Of a DNA stretch of 64,000 nucleotides, positions 7,689-15,899 are shown in pieces; within the stretch, counting starts at the first letter, position 1, and each line of letters begins with the position of its first letter. The notes beneath the pieces were generated by a model. The model had not been told where the DNA came from. It saw only the letters and a list, made by a program, of their open reading frames with translations, and made no database searches. The DNA lies in NCBI GenBank assembly GCA_049325315.1, contig JBMONB010000081.1, positions 26,960-90,959 of the forward strand. The letters are read 5' to 3'. Both the position numbers and the translations under genes were made by a program. The stretch is from JAWLHU01 sp049325315. Its GTDB lineage: Bacteria; Bacillota; Sulfobacillia; Symbiobacteriales; Symbiobacteriaceae.

Positions 7689-8603
7689 ATGAAGGACGCC
7701 ATGATTGAACTGAACCATGTTTCCAAGGGGTTCTCAGGCCGGCCGGTCCTTGCCGATCTCAGCTTTGCGGTCAGGCCGGGCGAGATTCTCGGCTTCCTCG
7801 GCCCCAACGGTTCCGGCAAGACGACGACCGTTCGCCTGATGAACGGCGTGATCCACCCCGACGGCGGACAGATTCGGGTGAACGGTTACGATCCGGTGCA
7901 TGACGGTGACGCCATCCGCCGGATGAGCGGGATTCTAACCGAATCGGCCGGCTTCTACCTGAACATGACGGGGCTGGAGAACCTGCGGTTCTACGCGCAG
8001 ATCTACGGGGTGACCGACCGGCGCCGCCCGGTGGAGCTGCTGGAGGAGTTCGGCCTCGCCGACGCCGCCGACCGGAAGGTGGGCGCCTACTCCACCGGCA
8101 TGAAGAAGCGGCTGGGGCTGGCCAAGGCGCTCCTGCACCGGCCGGAGCTGCTTTTCTTAGACGAGCCGACCAACGGCCTCGACCCGGAGGGCATCCGCAT
8201 GGTGCTCCAGTACATCAAGGAGCTGAACCAGCGGCACGGCACGACGATCATTCTCTGCTCGCACCTGCTCCAGCAGCTGGAGGTGGTCTGCCAGCGGTAT
8301 GTCTTCCTGCTGGGTGGCAGGGTGATCGAGCAGGGCACCCTGCCGGAGCTGGAGGCGAAGCACAACCCGACCGTCACCCTGGAGGTCGAGACCGACCTGG
8401 CGCTGGCCGATGGCGAATACCGGGGCGTGCCGGTGAAGCGGCTGGACCCCTCCCGGCTGGCCTTTACGCTGCCGGGGCGGGAGGCGGTGCCGGGGCTGCT
8501 GCGGGAGCTGAGCCAGGAGGCGTCGGTCTACAGCGCCACCCCGGAGGGGCAGGACCTGGAGGCGCTCTACTTCAAGATCCGGAGGGCTGTTAGCCATGAA
8601 TAA
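7689..8603 (+). CDS. ABC transporter ATP-binding protein of a SigY-like module (YxlF-like)
   Basis: ATPase of a two-component ABC exporter of the NatA/YxlF type, 304 residues. Walker A GPNGSGKTT lies near residue 37, the signature YSTGMKKR near 134, Walker B LLFLDEPTNGLD near 155 and the H-loop CSHLLQQLE near 193. The C-terminal extension is usual for this subfamily. AGGTGA lies 6 nt before ATG 7689. The stop overlaps the permease gene by 8 bp. Because an ECF sigma factor and two small membrane proteins follow, the set matches the contents of the B. subtilis sigY-yxlCDEFG operon in a different order. The exported substrate is unknown. Confidence 0.88.
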   Translation: MKDAMIELNHVSKGFSGRPVLADLSFAVRPGEILGFLGPNGSGKTTTVRLMNGVIHPDGGQIRVNGYDPVHDGDAIRRMSGILTESAGFYLNMTGLENLRFYAQIYGVTDRRRPVELLEEFGLADAADRKVGAYSTGMKKRLGLAKALLHRPELLFLDEPTNGLDPEGIRMVLQYIKELNQRHGTTIILCSHLLQQLEVVCQRYVFLLGGRVIEQGTLPELEAKHNPTVTLEVETDLALADGEYRGVPVKRLDPSRLAFTLPGREAVPGLLRELSQEASVYSATPEGQDLEALYFKIRRAVSHE

Positions 8604-9426
8604 GCGAGCGATCTATGCCATTGCGATCAAGGATATCCGGGCGATTACCGCCAACCTGCAGGTCTGGCTGCCGATGGCGATCCTGCCGGTGGTGATGGGG
8701 GTGCTGGTGCCCACCATCATGGTCATCGCCCTGCGGTATGGTGTCGAAGGGTCCGACGAGGTCCAGATGCTCCTCCAGTGGATTGAGCGGATGCCGCCCG
8801 GCGCACTGCGGGCGAAGCTGGAGTCCTTCCCGACCCTGAACCACCAGGTGATCTACCTGGCGGCCAACTACCTGCTGGCCCCCTTCTTCCTGCTGATTCC
8901 GCTCATGACCGCCTCGGTGGTCTCGGCCGACTCCTTTGCCGGCGAGAAGGAGCGGGGCACCCTGGAGACGCTGCTCTTCGCCCCGGTGGACATGCGTTCG
9001 CTCTTCACCGGCAAGGTGCTGGCCGCGTTCATTCCGGCGGTGCTCCTGTCGCTGGGAACCTTCGTGATCTGCGCCGTCGCCGTCAACCTGGCCGGCTGGT
9101 CACTCTTCGGGGAGATCTTCTTCCCGCACCTGAACTGGCTGCCGCTGCTGCTCCTCGTGATCCCGATGATCAGCCTGCTGGCGATTCTGGTCAATGTCTT
9201 TATCAGCGCCCGGGTGGCCTCGTTCCAGGCGGCCTACCAGATGGGCGGCCTGGTGGTGCTCCCGCTGCTGGCGGTGGTGGCCGGGCAGCTCACCGGCGTG
9301 GTGGTGCTCGACACCGTGGCGGTCCTGGTGGCCGGCCTGGTGCTGGCGCTGGTAAACTTCTTCCTGCTTCAGCAGGTGCTGCGCCGTCTGGATCGAAACC
9401 TTCTCTTCGCGAGCCAGATCAAGTAG
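8596..9426 (+). CDS. ABC-2 type permease of a SigY-like module (YxlG-like)
   Basis: Membrane subunit partnered with the ATPase just upstream, with which it overlaps by 8 bp. The 276 residues begin with a short cytoplasmic stretch and contain about six hydrophobic segments. The motif SFAGEKERGTLETLL (near residue 115) is the coupling-helix signature of NatB/YxlG-type permeases. AGGGCTGTTAGCC precedes ATG 8596. A gap of about 40 bp leads to the sigma-factor gene, so the five genes are probably one transcript. In B. subtilis the equivalent pair, YxlF-YxlG, belongs to the sigma-Y regulon. Confidence 0.85.
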   Translation: MNKRAIYAIAIKDIRAITANLQVWLPMAILPVVMGVLVPTIMVIALRYGVEGSDEVQMLLQWIERMPPGALRAKLESFPTLNHQVIYLAANYLLAPFFLLIPLMTASVVSADSFAGEKERGTLETLLFAPVDMRSLFTGKVLAAFIPAVLLSLGTFVICAVAVNLAGWSLFGEIFFPHLNWLPLLLLVIPMISLLAILVNVFISARVASFQAAYQMGGLVVLPLLAVVAGQLTGVVVLDTVAVLVAGLVLALVNFFLLQQVLRRLDRNLLFASQIK

Positions 9427-9465
9427 GCCGGCTCGACGCGGCCCCGCGAGGCAGAGGTGACACAT

Positions 9466-9993
9466 GTGGACGAAGCAGCCCTGATCAGCAAGGCCCAGCG
9501 AGGCGACTCGGTGGCGCTGGCCCGGCTGCTCCAGATGCACTACCTTTCGGTCAAGAAGTACCTGGTCACTGTCACCTTTGACCGGAACCTCTCGGAGGAC
9601 CTGACCCAGGAGACGATGATCCGAGCGATTCAGCGAATCGGCCAGTTCGGGGGGCGCTCCCGCTTCTCCACCTGGCTGATCGCCATCGCCACCAACCTCT
9701 ACATGGACTGGCTGCGCAAGCAGAAGCGGGAGAGGCGGCTGGAGGAGGATGCGATCCAGTCGCTGCTCCTGCGACCAGCCGATGTCGACCCGGAGGGCGA
9801 GGTGCGGGAGTTGCTGGACCGGCTTCACCAGCTGCCCCGCGATGTCTCGCTCCCGCTGATCCTCAAGCATTACTACGGCTACACGTACGAGGAGATCGCC
9901 GGCTGGATGGACCTCCCCGTGGGCACGGTGAAGTCGCGGATCTTCAACGCCATCCGATCGTTGCGGAAGGGGGATTCGGATGAGCAGCCATGA
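9466..9993 (+). CDS. ECF RNA polymerase sigma factor, SigY-like
   Basis: Extracytoplasmic-function sigma factor of 175 residues with a region 2 (DLTQETMIRAIQRI, near 43-58, followed by the FSTWLIAIATNLYMDWLR stretch) and a region 4 helix-turn-helix (YTYEEIAGWMDLPVGTVKSR, about 140-160). The start is placed at GTG 9466, five nt after AGAGGTGA; a GTG at 9457 lies inside that ribosome site. It overlaps the next gene by 14 bp. The company of a YxlC-like protein, a very small membrane protein and a YxlFG-type exporter is what makes SigY the best family guess. It probably activates its own operon under envelope stress, held back by the small membrane proteins; that role is by analogy. Confidence 0.85.
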   Translation: MDEAALISKAQRGDSVALARLLQMHYLSVKKYLVTVTFDRNLSEDLTQETMIRAIQRIGQFGGRSRFSTWLIAIATNLYMDWLRKQKRERRLEEDAIQSLLLRPADVDPEGEVRELLDRLHQLPRDVSLPLILKHYYGYTYEEIAGWMDLPVGTVKSRIFNAIRSLRKGDSDEQP

Positions 9994-10309
9994 TGACCAG
10001 ACCGGGCAGCCGGGCTGGGAGCGCCTGCTGAAGCAGGGGCTGGACCGGGTCGGTGACCTGGGCGACGAGCAGCCGCCCAACCTGGGTGCGCTCCAGATGC
10101 TGGTGGCAGCGACCCAGGCGGAGCAGCGGCGGCAGCTTCAGGCCGACCTGCTCAAATTCTGGGCGGTGGCGGCGATGCTGCTGGCGGTCCTTGCCTTCGC
10201 CTACCTGGAGGAGCCTGTCTACTTCATTGCCTTCCAAGGAGCGGTGACGCTGCTCTCGCTGGTGGGGGCGGTCCTCTGGTATGCCGGGGCGAGGCGGGTG
10301 ACCGAATGA
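9980..10309 (+). CDS. YxlC-like membrane protein, likely anti-sigma component
   Basis: A 109-residue protein with a polar N-terminal half (about 1-57) and two hydrophobic segments (about 58-75 and 80-100). Size, topology and position directly after an ECF sigma factor match YxlC (DUF5345), a negative regulator of sigma-Y. GGGGGA lies a few bases before ATG 9980, within the end of the sigma gene, and the stop overlaps the next start (ATGA), so all three are coupled. The similarity is judged by pattern, not by alignment. Confidence 0.65.
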   Translation: MSSHDDQTGQPGWERLLKQGLDRVGDLGDEQPPNLGALQMLVAATQAEQRRQLQADLLKFWAVAAMLLAVLAFAYLEEPVYFIAFQGAVTLLSLVGAVLWYAGARRVTE

Positions 10310-10506
10310 AGCTGAACACCACCGCCGATCTGCCCTGGTACGGCTGGGTGGCCCTGGTTCTGCTGCTGGGCGCCCAGGGGACCTGGCTCTTCCTGGACGC
10401 CCGGAAGCGGGGGGCTCGGGCCTGGTTCTGGGGGCTCTGGGGGCTGATCCAGTTCCCTATGCCGACCCTGTTCTATTGGTTCTTCGTGCTCCGCCGCCAG
10501 AAGTAA
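10306..10506 (+). CDS. Small two-helix membrane protein, sigma-Y anti-sigma component-like
   Basis: A 66-residue protein with two hydrophobic helices (about 10-30 and 41-61) separated by LDARKRGARAW. The pattern of a helix, a DARKRG loop and WGLWGLIQFPMPTLFYW resembles the short YxlD/YxlE-type proteins annotated as sigma-Y antisigma factor components. Its ATG overlaps the stop of the YxlC-like gene. It is probably the last gene of the operon, since a hairpin follows immediately. Confidence 0.65.
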   Translation: MKLNTTADLPWYGWVALVLLLGAQGTWLFLDARKRGARAWFWGLWGLIQFPMPTLFYWFFVLRRQK

Positions 10507-10534
10507 GGCCGCCCCGGTTGCCTGGGGCGGCCTT
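10505..10534. terminator. Hairpin between convergent sigY-like operon and DJ-1 gene
   Basis: AAGGCCGCCCC (10505-10515) and AAGGCCGCCCC read on the other strand (10524-10534) form an 11-bp stem with an 8-nt loop. It lies between two genes that end toward each other, so it may serve both, but neither side has a long T-tract. Confidence 0.6.
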
Positions 10535-10538
10535 CTGC

Positions 10539-11120
10539 TTAGAGCTGAATCTGGGTGCCGAGCAGGGTCAGGAACTGGTTGATCCAGGCCGGATGCGCCG
10601 GCCAGGCGGGGGCGGTGACCAGGTTCCCGTCGGTGACCGCCTGGTCGACCTCAATCTCCACATAGGTGCCGCCCGCCCGGGTCACATCGGGGCCGACGGC
10701 GGGGTAGCATGAGCACTTGCGCCCCTCCAGGATGTTGGCGGCGGCCAGCACCTGCGCCCCGTGGCAGATAGCGGCGATCGGTTTGTTGGTGATGGCGAAG
10801 TGGCGGGTGATGGCCAGGACCTTCTCATCCAACCGGATGTACTCGGGGGCCCTTCCGCCCGGGATCACCAGGGCGTCGTACTCCTCGGGCTTCACCTGGT
10901 CAAAGGAGAGGTTGAGGGTGAAGCCGTGGCCGGGCTTCTCGGTGTAGGTCTGGTCGCCTTCGAAGTCGTGGATGGCGGTTTTGATCTTCTCGCCGGCCTT
11001 CTTGCCCGGGCAGGTGGCGAAGACCTCGTGTCCGATCGCCTTCAGCGCCTGGAAGGGAACCATCAGCTCGTAGTCCTCCACAAAGTCGCCGGTCAGGAAC
11101 AGGATCTTCTTGATCGTCAT
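10539..11120 (-). CDS. DJ-1/PfpI family protein
   Basis: Class I glutamine-amidotransferase-like fold of the DJ-1/PfpI superfamily, whose members act as deglycases, glyoxalases, chaperones or intracellular proteases. The 193-residue protein starts MTIKKILFLTGDF and contains the nucleophile elbow AAICHGAQ with its reactive Cys near residue 107, preceded by PGGRAPEYIR. Start: AAGGAG lies about 7 nt before the ATG whose complement ends at 11120; upstream in-frame codons lack a ribosome site. It is a monocistronic minus-strand gene converging on the sigma module. The precise activity cannot be told. Confidence 0.85.
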   Translation of the reverse strand: MTIKKILFLTGDFVEDYELMVPFQALKAIGHEVFATCPGKKAGEKIKTAIHDFEGDQTYTEKPGHGFTLNLSFDQVKPEEYDALVIPGGRAPEYIRLDEKVLAITRHFAITNKPIAAICHGAQVLAAANILEGRKCSCYPAVGPDVTRAGGTYVEIEVDQAVTDGNLVTAPAWPAHPAWINQFLTLLGTQIQL

Positions 11121-11359
11121 CGATACCGCTCCTTTCAGCTCTCCGTCTGGTTGAGACCGCTGCGCCCTGGCGCAGGGTAAGGATTCGGCGCAGCCAGAAA
11201 GGTTCCTGCTTGTAATCATAATATTCTGTCTATACTTCGTTAGGGCAAAGGATCAAGGCCCGTACTTTTCTCGGTCGCGTCAAACCGGGTAGAATAGCCT
11301 GGAAGGCGTCGGTCTGGTTCACTTCTCTGGTTGCCTGCAACTGAACGGAGGGACTCTCC

Positions 11360-12628
11360 TTGACCATCTGGCATCGTTTGCTCCCCACCTGCCCGGACCC
11401 GATCGCCCTGGCGGCGTCGGAGGCGCTGGCGCTGGTAAAGCCGCTCTGGGAGGCGGTCGATGAGCGGGTTCTGCTCAACCAGGCCAAGGTGCTGCGGGCG
11501 TTTCAGGAGGCGGGGGTGGCGGATATCCACTTCGCCGCCTCCACGGGCTATGGCTACAGCGACATCGGGCGGGAGAAGATCGAGGAGGTCTTTGCCCGCA
11601 CCTTCGGCACCGAGTCGGCCCTGGTCCGGGTTCAGTTCGCCTCGGGGACCCATGCCATTGCCGCCGGGCTCTTCGGGGCGCTGCGGCCGGGCGACCGGCT
11701 GGTGGCCGCCGCCGGCACGCCCTACGACACGCTCCGCCAGGTGATTCACGGGGCGCCGGGCTGCCTCACGGAGTGGGGCGTCGCCTACGAGGAGGTCCCG
11801 CTGCTCCCGGAGGGCGCCGTCGACCTGGAGGCGGTGAGCCGGGCGGCGGTGGGCGCCCGCTGCGTCTTCGTTCAGCGCTCCCGGGGCTACTCGCTCCGCC
11901 CGACCCTCTCGGTGGCCGAGATCGGGGAGATCATAAGGGCGGTGAAGGCGGCCAACCCGGAGGCGGTGGTGGTGGTCGACAACTGCTACGGCGAGTTCGT
12001 GGAGGAGCGGGAGCCCTCTGAGGTGGGGGCTGACCTGACCTGCGGCTCGCTGATCAAGAACCCGGGCGGGGGAATTGCCCCCACGGGGGGCTATGTGGCG
12101 GGGCGGAGCGATCTGGTGGAGCGGGCTGCCGCCCGGCTGATCGCCCCGGGCATCGGGCTGGAGGTGGGCGCCAACCTGGGGGTCAACCGGCTGTTGCTTC
12201 AGGGCTTCTTCCTGGCGCCCCACGTGACGGGTCAGGCGCTCCAAGGCGCCCAGTTCACCGCCGCTTTCTTCAGCAGGCTGGGCTTTGGGGTCCGTCCGGC
12301 CTACGATGCGGAGCGGTCGGACCTGGTGCAAGCGGTGGAGCTGGGCTCGGCCGGGGGGCTGGTCGCCTTTTGCGAGGCGGTCCAGCGCTCCAGCCCGGTC
12401 GATGCGCACGTGCGTCCCGAGCCGTGGGACATGCCGGGCTACACGGACCAGGTGATCATGGCGGCGGGCACCTTTGTGCAGGGCTCCTCGATCGAGCTCT
12501 CTGCCGATGGGCCCATGCGCCCGCCCTATGCCGCCTACTTCCAGGGCGGGCTGACCCGTGAGCATGTGATCTACGCAGCGCTGAACGCCGCGAACGAATT
12601 GGCCGGCCGTGGGATCTTAAAGATATAG
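11360..12628 (+). CDS. YnbB-like PLP-dependent protein (methionine gamma-lyase family)
   Basis: Fold-type I PLP enzyme of the family historically called aluminium resistance protein, related to cystathionine and methionine lyases. The 422 residues include the cofactor-binding stretch SGTHAIAAGLFG (about 95-106), VVVDNCYGEF (near 210) and the Schiff-base lysine in CGSLIKNPGGG (near 234). The start is TTG 11360, 7 nt after GGAGGG. In B. subtilis, ynbB lies between hflX (ynbA) and glnRA; here glnA also follows closely with a DUF456 gene between, while hflX is 7.6 kb upstream. TAGAAT at 11290-11295 could be its -10 box, but no good -35 is seen. The physiological substrate is uncertain. Confidence 0.88.
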   Translation: MTIWHRLLPTCPDPIALAASEALALVKPLWEAVDERVLLNQAKVLRAFQEAGVADIHFAASTGYGYSDIGREKIEEVFARTFGTESALVRVQFASGTHAIAAGLFGALRPGDRLVAAAGTPYDTLRQVIHGAPGCLTEWGVAYEEVPLLPEGAVDLEAVSRAAVGARCVFVQRSRGYSLRPTLSVAEIGEIIRAVKAANPEAVVVVDNCYGEFVEEREPSEVGADLTCGSLIKNPGGGIAPTGGYVAGRSDLVERAAARLIAPGIGLEVGANLGVNRLLLQGFFLAPHVTGQALQGAQFTAAFFSRLGFGVRPAYDAERSDLVQAVELGSAGGLVAFCEAVQRSSPVDAHVRPEPWDMPGYTDQVIMAAGTFVQGSSIELSADGPMRPPYAAYFQGGLTREHVIYAALNAANELAGRGILKI

Positions 12629-12682
12629 GCGTCCTGGCAGGGAAAAGGGGGCGCTCCCGTACAATAATAGGGAGGAGAGGTG

Positions 12683-13174
12683 ATGGGGGTGACGGCGCAG
12701 GTGATCGCCTTCAGCCTCGCCGTGATCGTGATGCTGGTTGGGGTAGTCGGGACGTTCTTCCCGGCGATTCCCGGCCTGCCGCTGATCTGGCTGGCGATGC
12801 TTGGCTACGGCTTCTTCGAGGGGTTCCGGGAGATGACGCTGACCTTCCTGGCGGTGACGCTCCTGGTGGTGGCTGCGACACAGGTGGCCGAGCACTACGC
12901 CCGGGCCTGGGGCGCCCAGCGCTTCGGGGCGGGCAGGGCCGGCGCCTGGGGGGCCGTGATCGGCTCCATTGCCGGGCTCTTCTTCATGCCGCTGGGCCTG
13001 GTGCTCGGGCCGTTCCTCGGCGCCATGCTCTTTGAGCTGGTGGCCGGGCGACCCGGCAAGGAGGCGGTCCGGGCCGGTGTGGGCGGCCTCGTGGGCGTCT
13101 TGGGCTCCGTCGTGGTCAACGTGATCGTTGCGCTCAGTCTTACGATCGCCTTCATTCTCAAGGTCCTCATTTAA
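12683..13174 (+). CDS. DUF456 family membrane protein
   Basis: A 163-residue membrane protein with about five hydrophobic, glycine-rich segments, typical of DUF456: VVGTFFPAIPGLPLIWL near the N-terminus and a glycine-rich GLFFMPLGLVLGPFLGA (about 108-124). GGAGGAGAGG (12671-12680) precedes ATG 12683; the GTG at 12680 sits inside the ribosome site. TACAAT at 12660-12665 could be a -10 box. It ends 12 bp before glnA and is probably cotranscribed with it, occupying the place of glnR in Bacillus. Function unknown. Confidence 0.8.
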   Translation: MGVTAQVIAFSLAVIVMLVGVVGTFFPAIPGLPLIWLAMLGYGFFEGFREMTLTFLAVTLLVVAATQVAEHYARAWGAQRFGAGRAGAWGAVIGSIAGLFFMPLGLVLGPFLGAMLFELVAGRPGKEAVRAGVGGLVGVLGSVVVNVIVALSLTIAFILKVLI

Positions 13175-13186
13175 GGGGGGTCCCGT

Positions 13187-14533
13187 GTGAATCATAGCCG
13201 TCCGCAGTCGAGGGAAGAGGTCATGGATCGGGTCAAGGAGCTGGACGTCCGGTTTATCCGGCTCCAGTTCACCGACATCCTTGGGGTGATCAAGAACGTG
13301 GATATCCCCGTGGAGCAGCTGCCCAAGGCGCTCGATGGCCAGCTCCTCTTCGACGGCTCGTCGATTGAGGGGTTTGTGCGCATTGAGGAGTCCGACATGC
13401 TGCTCAAGCCTGACCCGACCACCTTTGCCGTCTTCCCCTGGCAGGAGCAGGGCGAGGGGGCGACCGCCCGCCTCATCTGCGATATCTATAACGCCGACGG
13501 CACGCCGTTCGTTGGCGACCCCCGGGGCACGCTGAAGCGGATCTGCGCCGAGGCGGCCGCCATGGGCTACGTAATGAATGTCGGGCCGGAGCCGGAGTTC
13601 TTCCTCTTCCAGCGGGAGCCAGATGGCCGGCCCACCACCCGGACCAACGACCAGGCCTCCTACTTTGACCTGGGGCCGGTGGACCGGGGCGAGGAGTGCC
13701 GGCGCGACTGCGTGCTGGCGCTGCAGAAGATGGGCTTTGAGATCGAGTCCTCGCACCACGAGGTCTCCCCCGGGCAGCACGAGATCGACTTCAAGTACAC
13801 CGACGCGGTCCACACAGCGGACAACATCGCCACCTTCCGCTTCGTTGTGCGGACGATCGCCCTGCAGCACGGGCTCTTCGCCTCCTTCATGCCCAAGCCG
13901 CTGATGGGCGTCAACGGGTCGGGGATGCACCTGCACCAGTCGCTCTTTACCCTCGACGGTCAGAACGCCTTTGTCGACCCGAACGACCCCAGCGGGGTCT
14001 CCAAGGTCTGCATGCAGTATATTGCGGGGATGCTGACCCATGCCAAGGCCTACACGGCAATCTGCAACCCGCTGGTCAACTCCTACAAGCGGCTGGTGCC
14101 GGGCTATGAGGCGCCGGTCTATATCGCCTGGTCGGAGCGGAACCGCTCGCCGCTGGTCCGGATTCCGGCCCGTCGGGGCAAGTCGACCCGCATTGAGCTG
14201 CGGAGCCCCGACCCCTCGTGCAACCCGTACCTGGCGCTGGCCGCCACCCTGGCGGCCGGGCTTGACGGGATCAAGAAGGGTCTCACCCCGCCGCCGGCGA
14301 TCAACCGGAACATCTACACCATGAGCCCGGCGGAGCGGGCAGCCGAGGGGATCGACTCGCTGCCGCACAACCTGCGCGACGCCCTCCGGGAGCTGGAGGC
14401 GGACGATGTGATCCGCGACGCCCTGGGCGAGCATATCTTCAACAACTTCATGGAAGCAAAGCTGATCGAGTGGGATATCTACCGGACCCAGGTCCACCAG
14501 TGGGAGCTGGACCAGTACCTGGCGATCTTCTAG
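13187..14533 (+). CDS. glnA: Glutamine synthetase type I
   Basis: Makes glutamine from glutamate, ammonia and ATP. The 448-residue length and the C-terminus IEWDIYRTQVHQWELDQYL match the short, feedback-inhibited GSI-alpha class of Firmicutes, which is not adenylylated. Visible motifs include FDGSSIEGF (near 49), the ATP-site NGSGMHLHQSL (near 242) and the catalytic-loop RNRSPLVRIP region (near 316). The GTG at 13187 follows AAGGGGGG. In Bacillus, GlnR precedes and regulates glnA; here no glnR is visible, so nitrogen control must act from elsewhere. A perfect terminator follows. Confidence 0.96.
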   Translation: MNHSRPQSREEVMDRVKELDVRFIRLQFTDILGVIKNVDIPVEQLPKALDGQLLFDGSSIEGFVRIEESDMLLKPDPTTFAVFPWQEQGEGATARLICDIYNADGTPFVGDPRGTLKRICAEAAAMGYVMNVGPEPEFFLFQREPDGRPTTRTNDQASYFDLGPVDRGEECRRDCVLALQKMGFEIESSHHEVSPGQHEIDFKYTDAVHTADNIATFRFVVRTIALQHGLFASFMPKPLMGVNGSGMHLHQSLFTLDGQNAFVDPNDPSGVSKVCMQYIAGMLTHAKAYTAICNPLVNSYKRLVPGYEAPVYIAWSERNRSPLVRIPARRGKSTRIELRSPDPSCNPYLALAATLAAGLDGIKKGLTPPPAINRNIYTMSPAERAAEGIDSLPHNLRDALRELEADDVIRDALGEHIFNNFMEAKLIEWDIYRTQVHQWELDQYLAIF

Positions 14534-14543
14534 CCCAAGCAGC

Positions 14544-14578
14544 GAGGCAGCACACCCGATGTGCTGCCTCATTTTTTT
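14544..14578 (+). terminator. Intrinsic terminator after glnA
   Basis: A perfect 11-bp stem, GAGGCAGCACA (14544-14554) with TGTGCTGCCTC (14560-14570), has a 5-nt loop and a run of seven T at 14572-14578. Confidence 0.92.
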
Positions 14579-14732
14579 GGTCCGGCCCCCCAGGTGGAAG
14601 GAGGGACGGACTGCTCCGGTAGACTTTCGTGCTATTGTAATCGGAATAGACAGGTTTTTCAGTGAACAATGGCGAACTTGCGCGATGCGTCTATCCACCT
14701 AATGGGATCTGCCTGAAGGGGAGGTGACCATC

Positions 14733-15758
14733 GTGAAGGTCTTTGTGACGGGGGGTACCGGATTCATCGGTTCGTATGTGGTCCCGCGCCTGATCGAGTC
14801 TGGACACGAGGTTCGCTGCCTGGTACGGAGCCGTGAGCGGGCTGCGCCGCTGGAGAAGCTGGGGGTGCAGCTGGTCGAGGGTGACGTAAAGCGGCGCGAC
14901 TCCTTTGCCGAGCAGGTGAAGGGGTGCGACTGGGTGATCCACCTCGCCAGCCTCTACACCTTCTGGGAACCGGACCGGCGGGAGTACGGACGGGTCAATA
15001 TCGAAGGTACACGGAATGTGATGGAGGCCTCACTGCGGGCCGAGGTCAAGAAGGTGGTCTACGTCAGTTCGATTGTGGTCTGGGGCCACATGCGCGGCCA
15101 GGAGATCACCGAGTCGACGCCGATGGGCCGGCAGAACACGGACTACGCCCGCACCAAGTACGAGGGATACCAGGTGGCGTTGGGCCTGCACAAGCAGATG
15201 GGCCTGCCGCTGGTGACGCTCTTCCCCGCCAGCGTAGCCGGACCCGGCAACGACCGGCCGAGCGGCGACTTCGTGCGGGATACGAGCCGGGGGAAGATCC
15301 CGGCGGTGCTCTGCCCCGACACGGTCTGCACCTACGTGGATGTGCGGGACGTGGCGGAGGCGATCGTGCGGGCGGCGGAGAAGCCGGGGAACAGCGGGGA
15401 GCGCTACCTGGTGGGCAAGCATGTGCTCTCCATGCGGCAGCTGCACAGCCTGATCACGCAGGCGGCCGAGGTCCGACCGCCAAAGATGGTGATGCCGGGC
15501 TGGCTGGCGCTCCCGAGCGCCGCCTCGCTGACGGTGCTGGCCAATCTCACGAAGCATCCGCCCCGCTTGGGGCTCTCCCTGGACCTGGTGCGCACGCTGC
15601 GCTCAAACCTGCGGTTCGCCAGCGACAAGGCGGAGCGGGAACTGGGGATCCGCTATACCCCCATCGAGCGGTCCATCGCCGACGAGGTCGCCTGGCACCT
15701 GGGCCACACCCAGCACCGGGAAGAGGTTCGTCCTCGCACCCCGGCAGGGGTCAGTTAA
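14733..15758 (+). CDS. NAD-dependent epimerase/dehydratase family protein
   Basis: Extended short-chain dehydrogenase fold. The N-terminal Rossmann motif TGGTGFIG is at about residues 6-13, the catalytic YxxxK is in DYARTKYEG (near 138), and a serine-rich VYVSSIVVWG strand lies before it. At 341 residues it falls among the dihydroflavonol-reductase/hopanoid-associated sugar epimerase-like members, but the substrate is not determined. GTG 14733 is chosen as the start, 8 nt after GGAGG; GTG 14724 is part of the ribosome site. It is monocistronic with its own terminator. Confidence 0.85.
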   Translation: MKVFVTGGTGFIGSYVVPRLIESGHEVRCLVRSRERAAPLEKLGVQLVEGDVKRRDSFAEQVKGCDWVIHLASLYTFWEPDRREYGRVNIEGTRNVMEASLRAEVKKVVYVSSIVVWGHMRGQEITESTPMGRQNTDYARTKYEGYQVALGLHKQMGLPLVTLFPASVAGPGNDRPSGDFVRDTSRGKIPAVLCPDTVCTYVDVRDVAEAIVRAAEKPGNSGERYLVGKHVLSMRQLHSLITQAAEVRPPKMVMPGWLALPSAASLTVLANLTKHPPRLGLSLDLVRTLRSNLRFASDKAERELGIRYTPIERSIADEVAWHLGHTQHREEVRPRTPAGVS

Positions 15759-15763
15759 GCGGG

Positions 15764-15790
15764 AAGGGGCAGCGTGGAGCTGCCCCTTTT
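15764..15790 (+). terminator. Intrinsic terminator after the epimerase gene
   Basis: AAGGGGCAGC (15764-15773) pairs with GCTGCCCCTT (15779-15788) around a 5-nt loop; the right arm ends in TTTT. Confidence 0.8.
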
Positions 15791-15899
15791 GCTAGGGCAT
15801 CTGCCGGTCGAGGTTGGTCAGCAGGTCCGTCCATAACGGCGCAGGAGAATCGGCGCCGAAGGCAGAATCGTCCCAGAAATAAGAGGGGAGGGCTTGACT

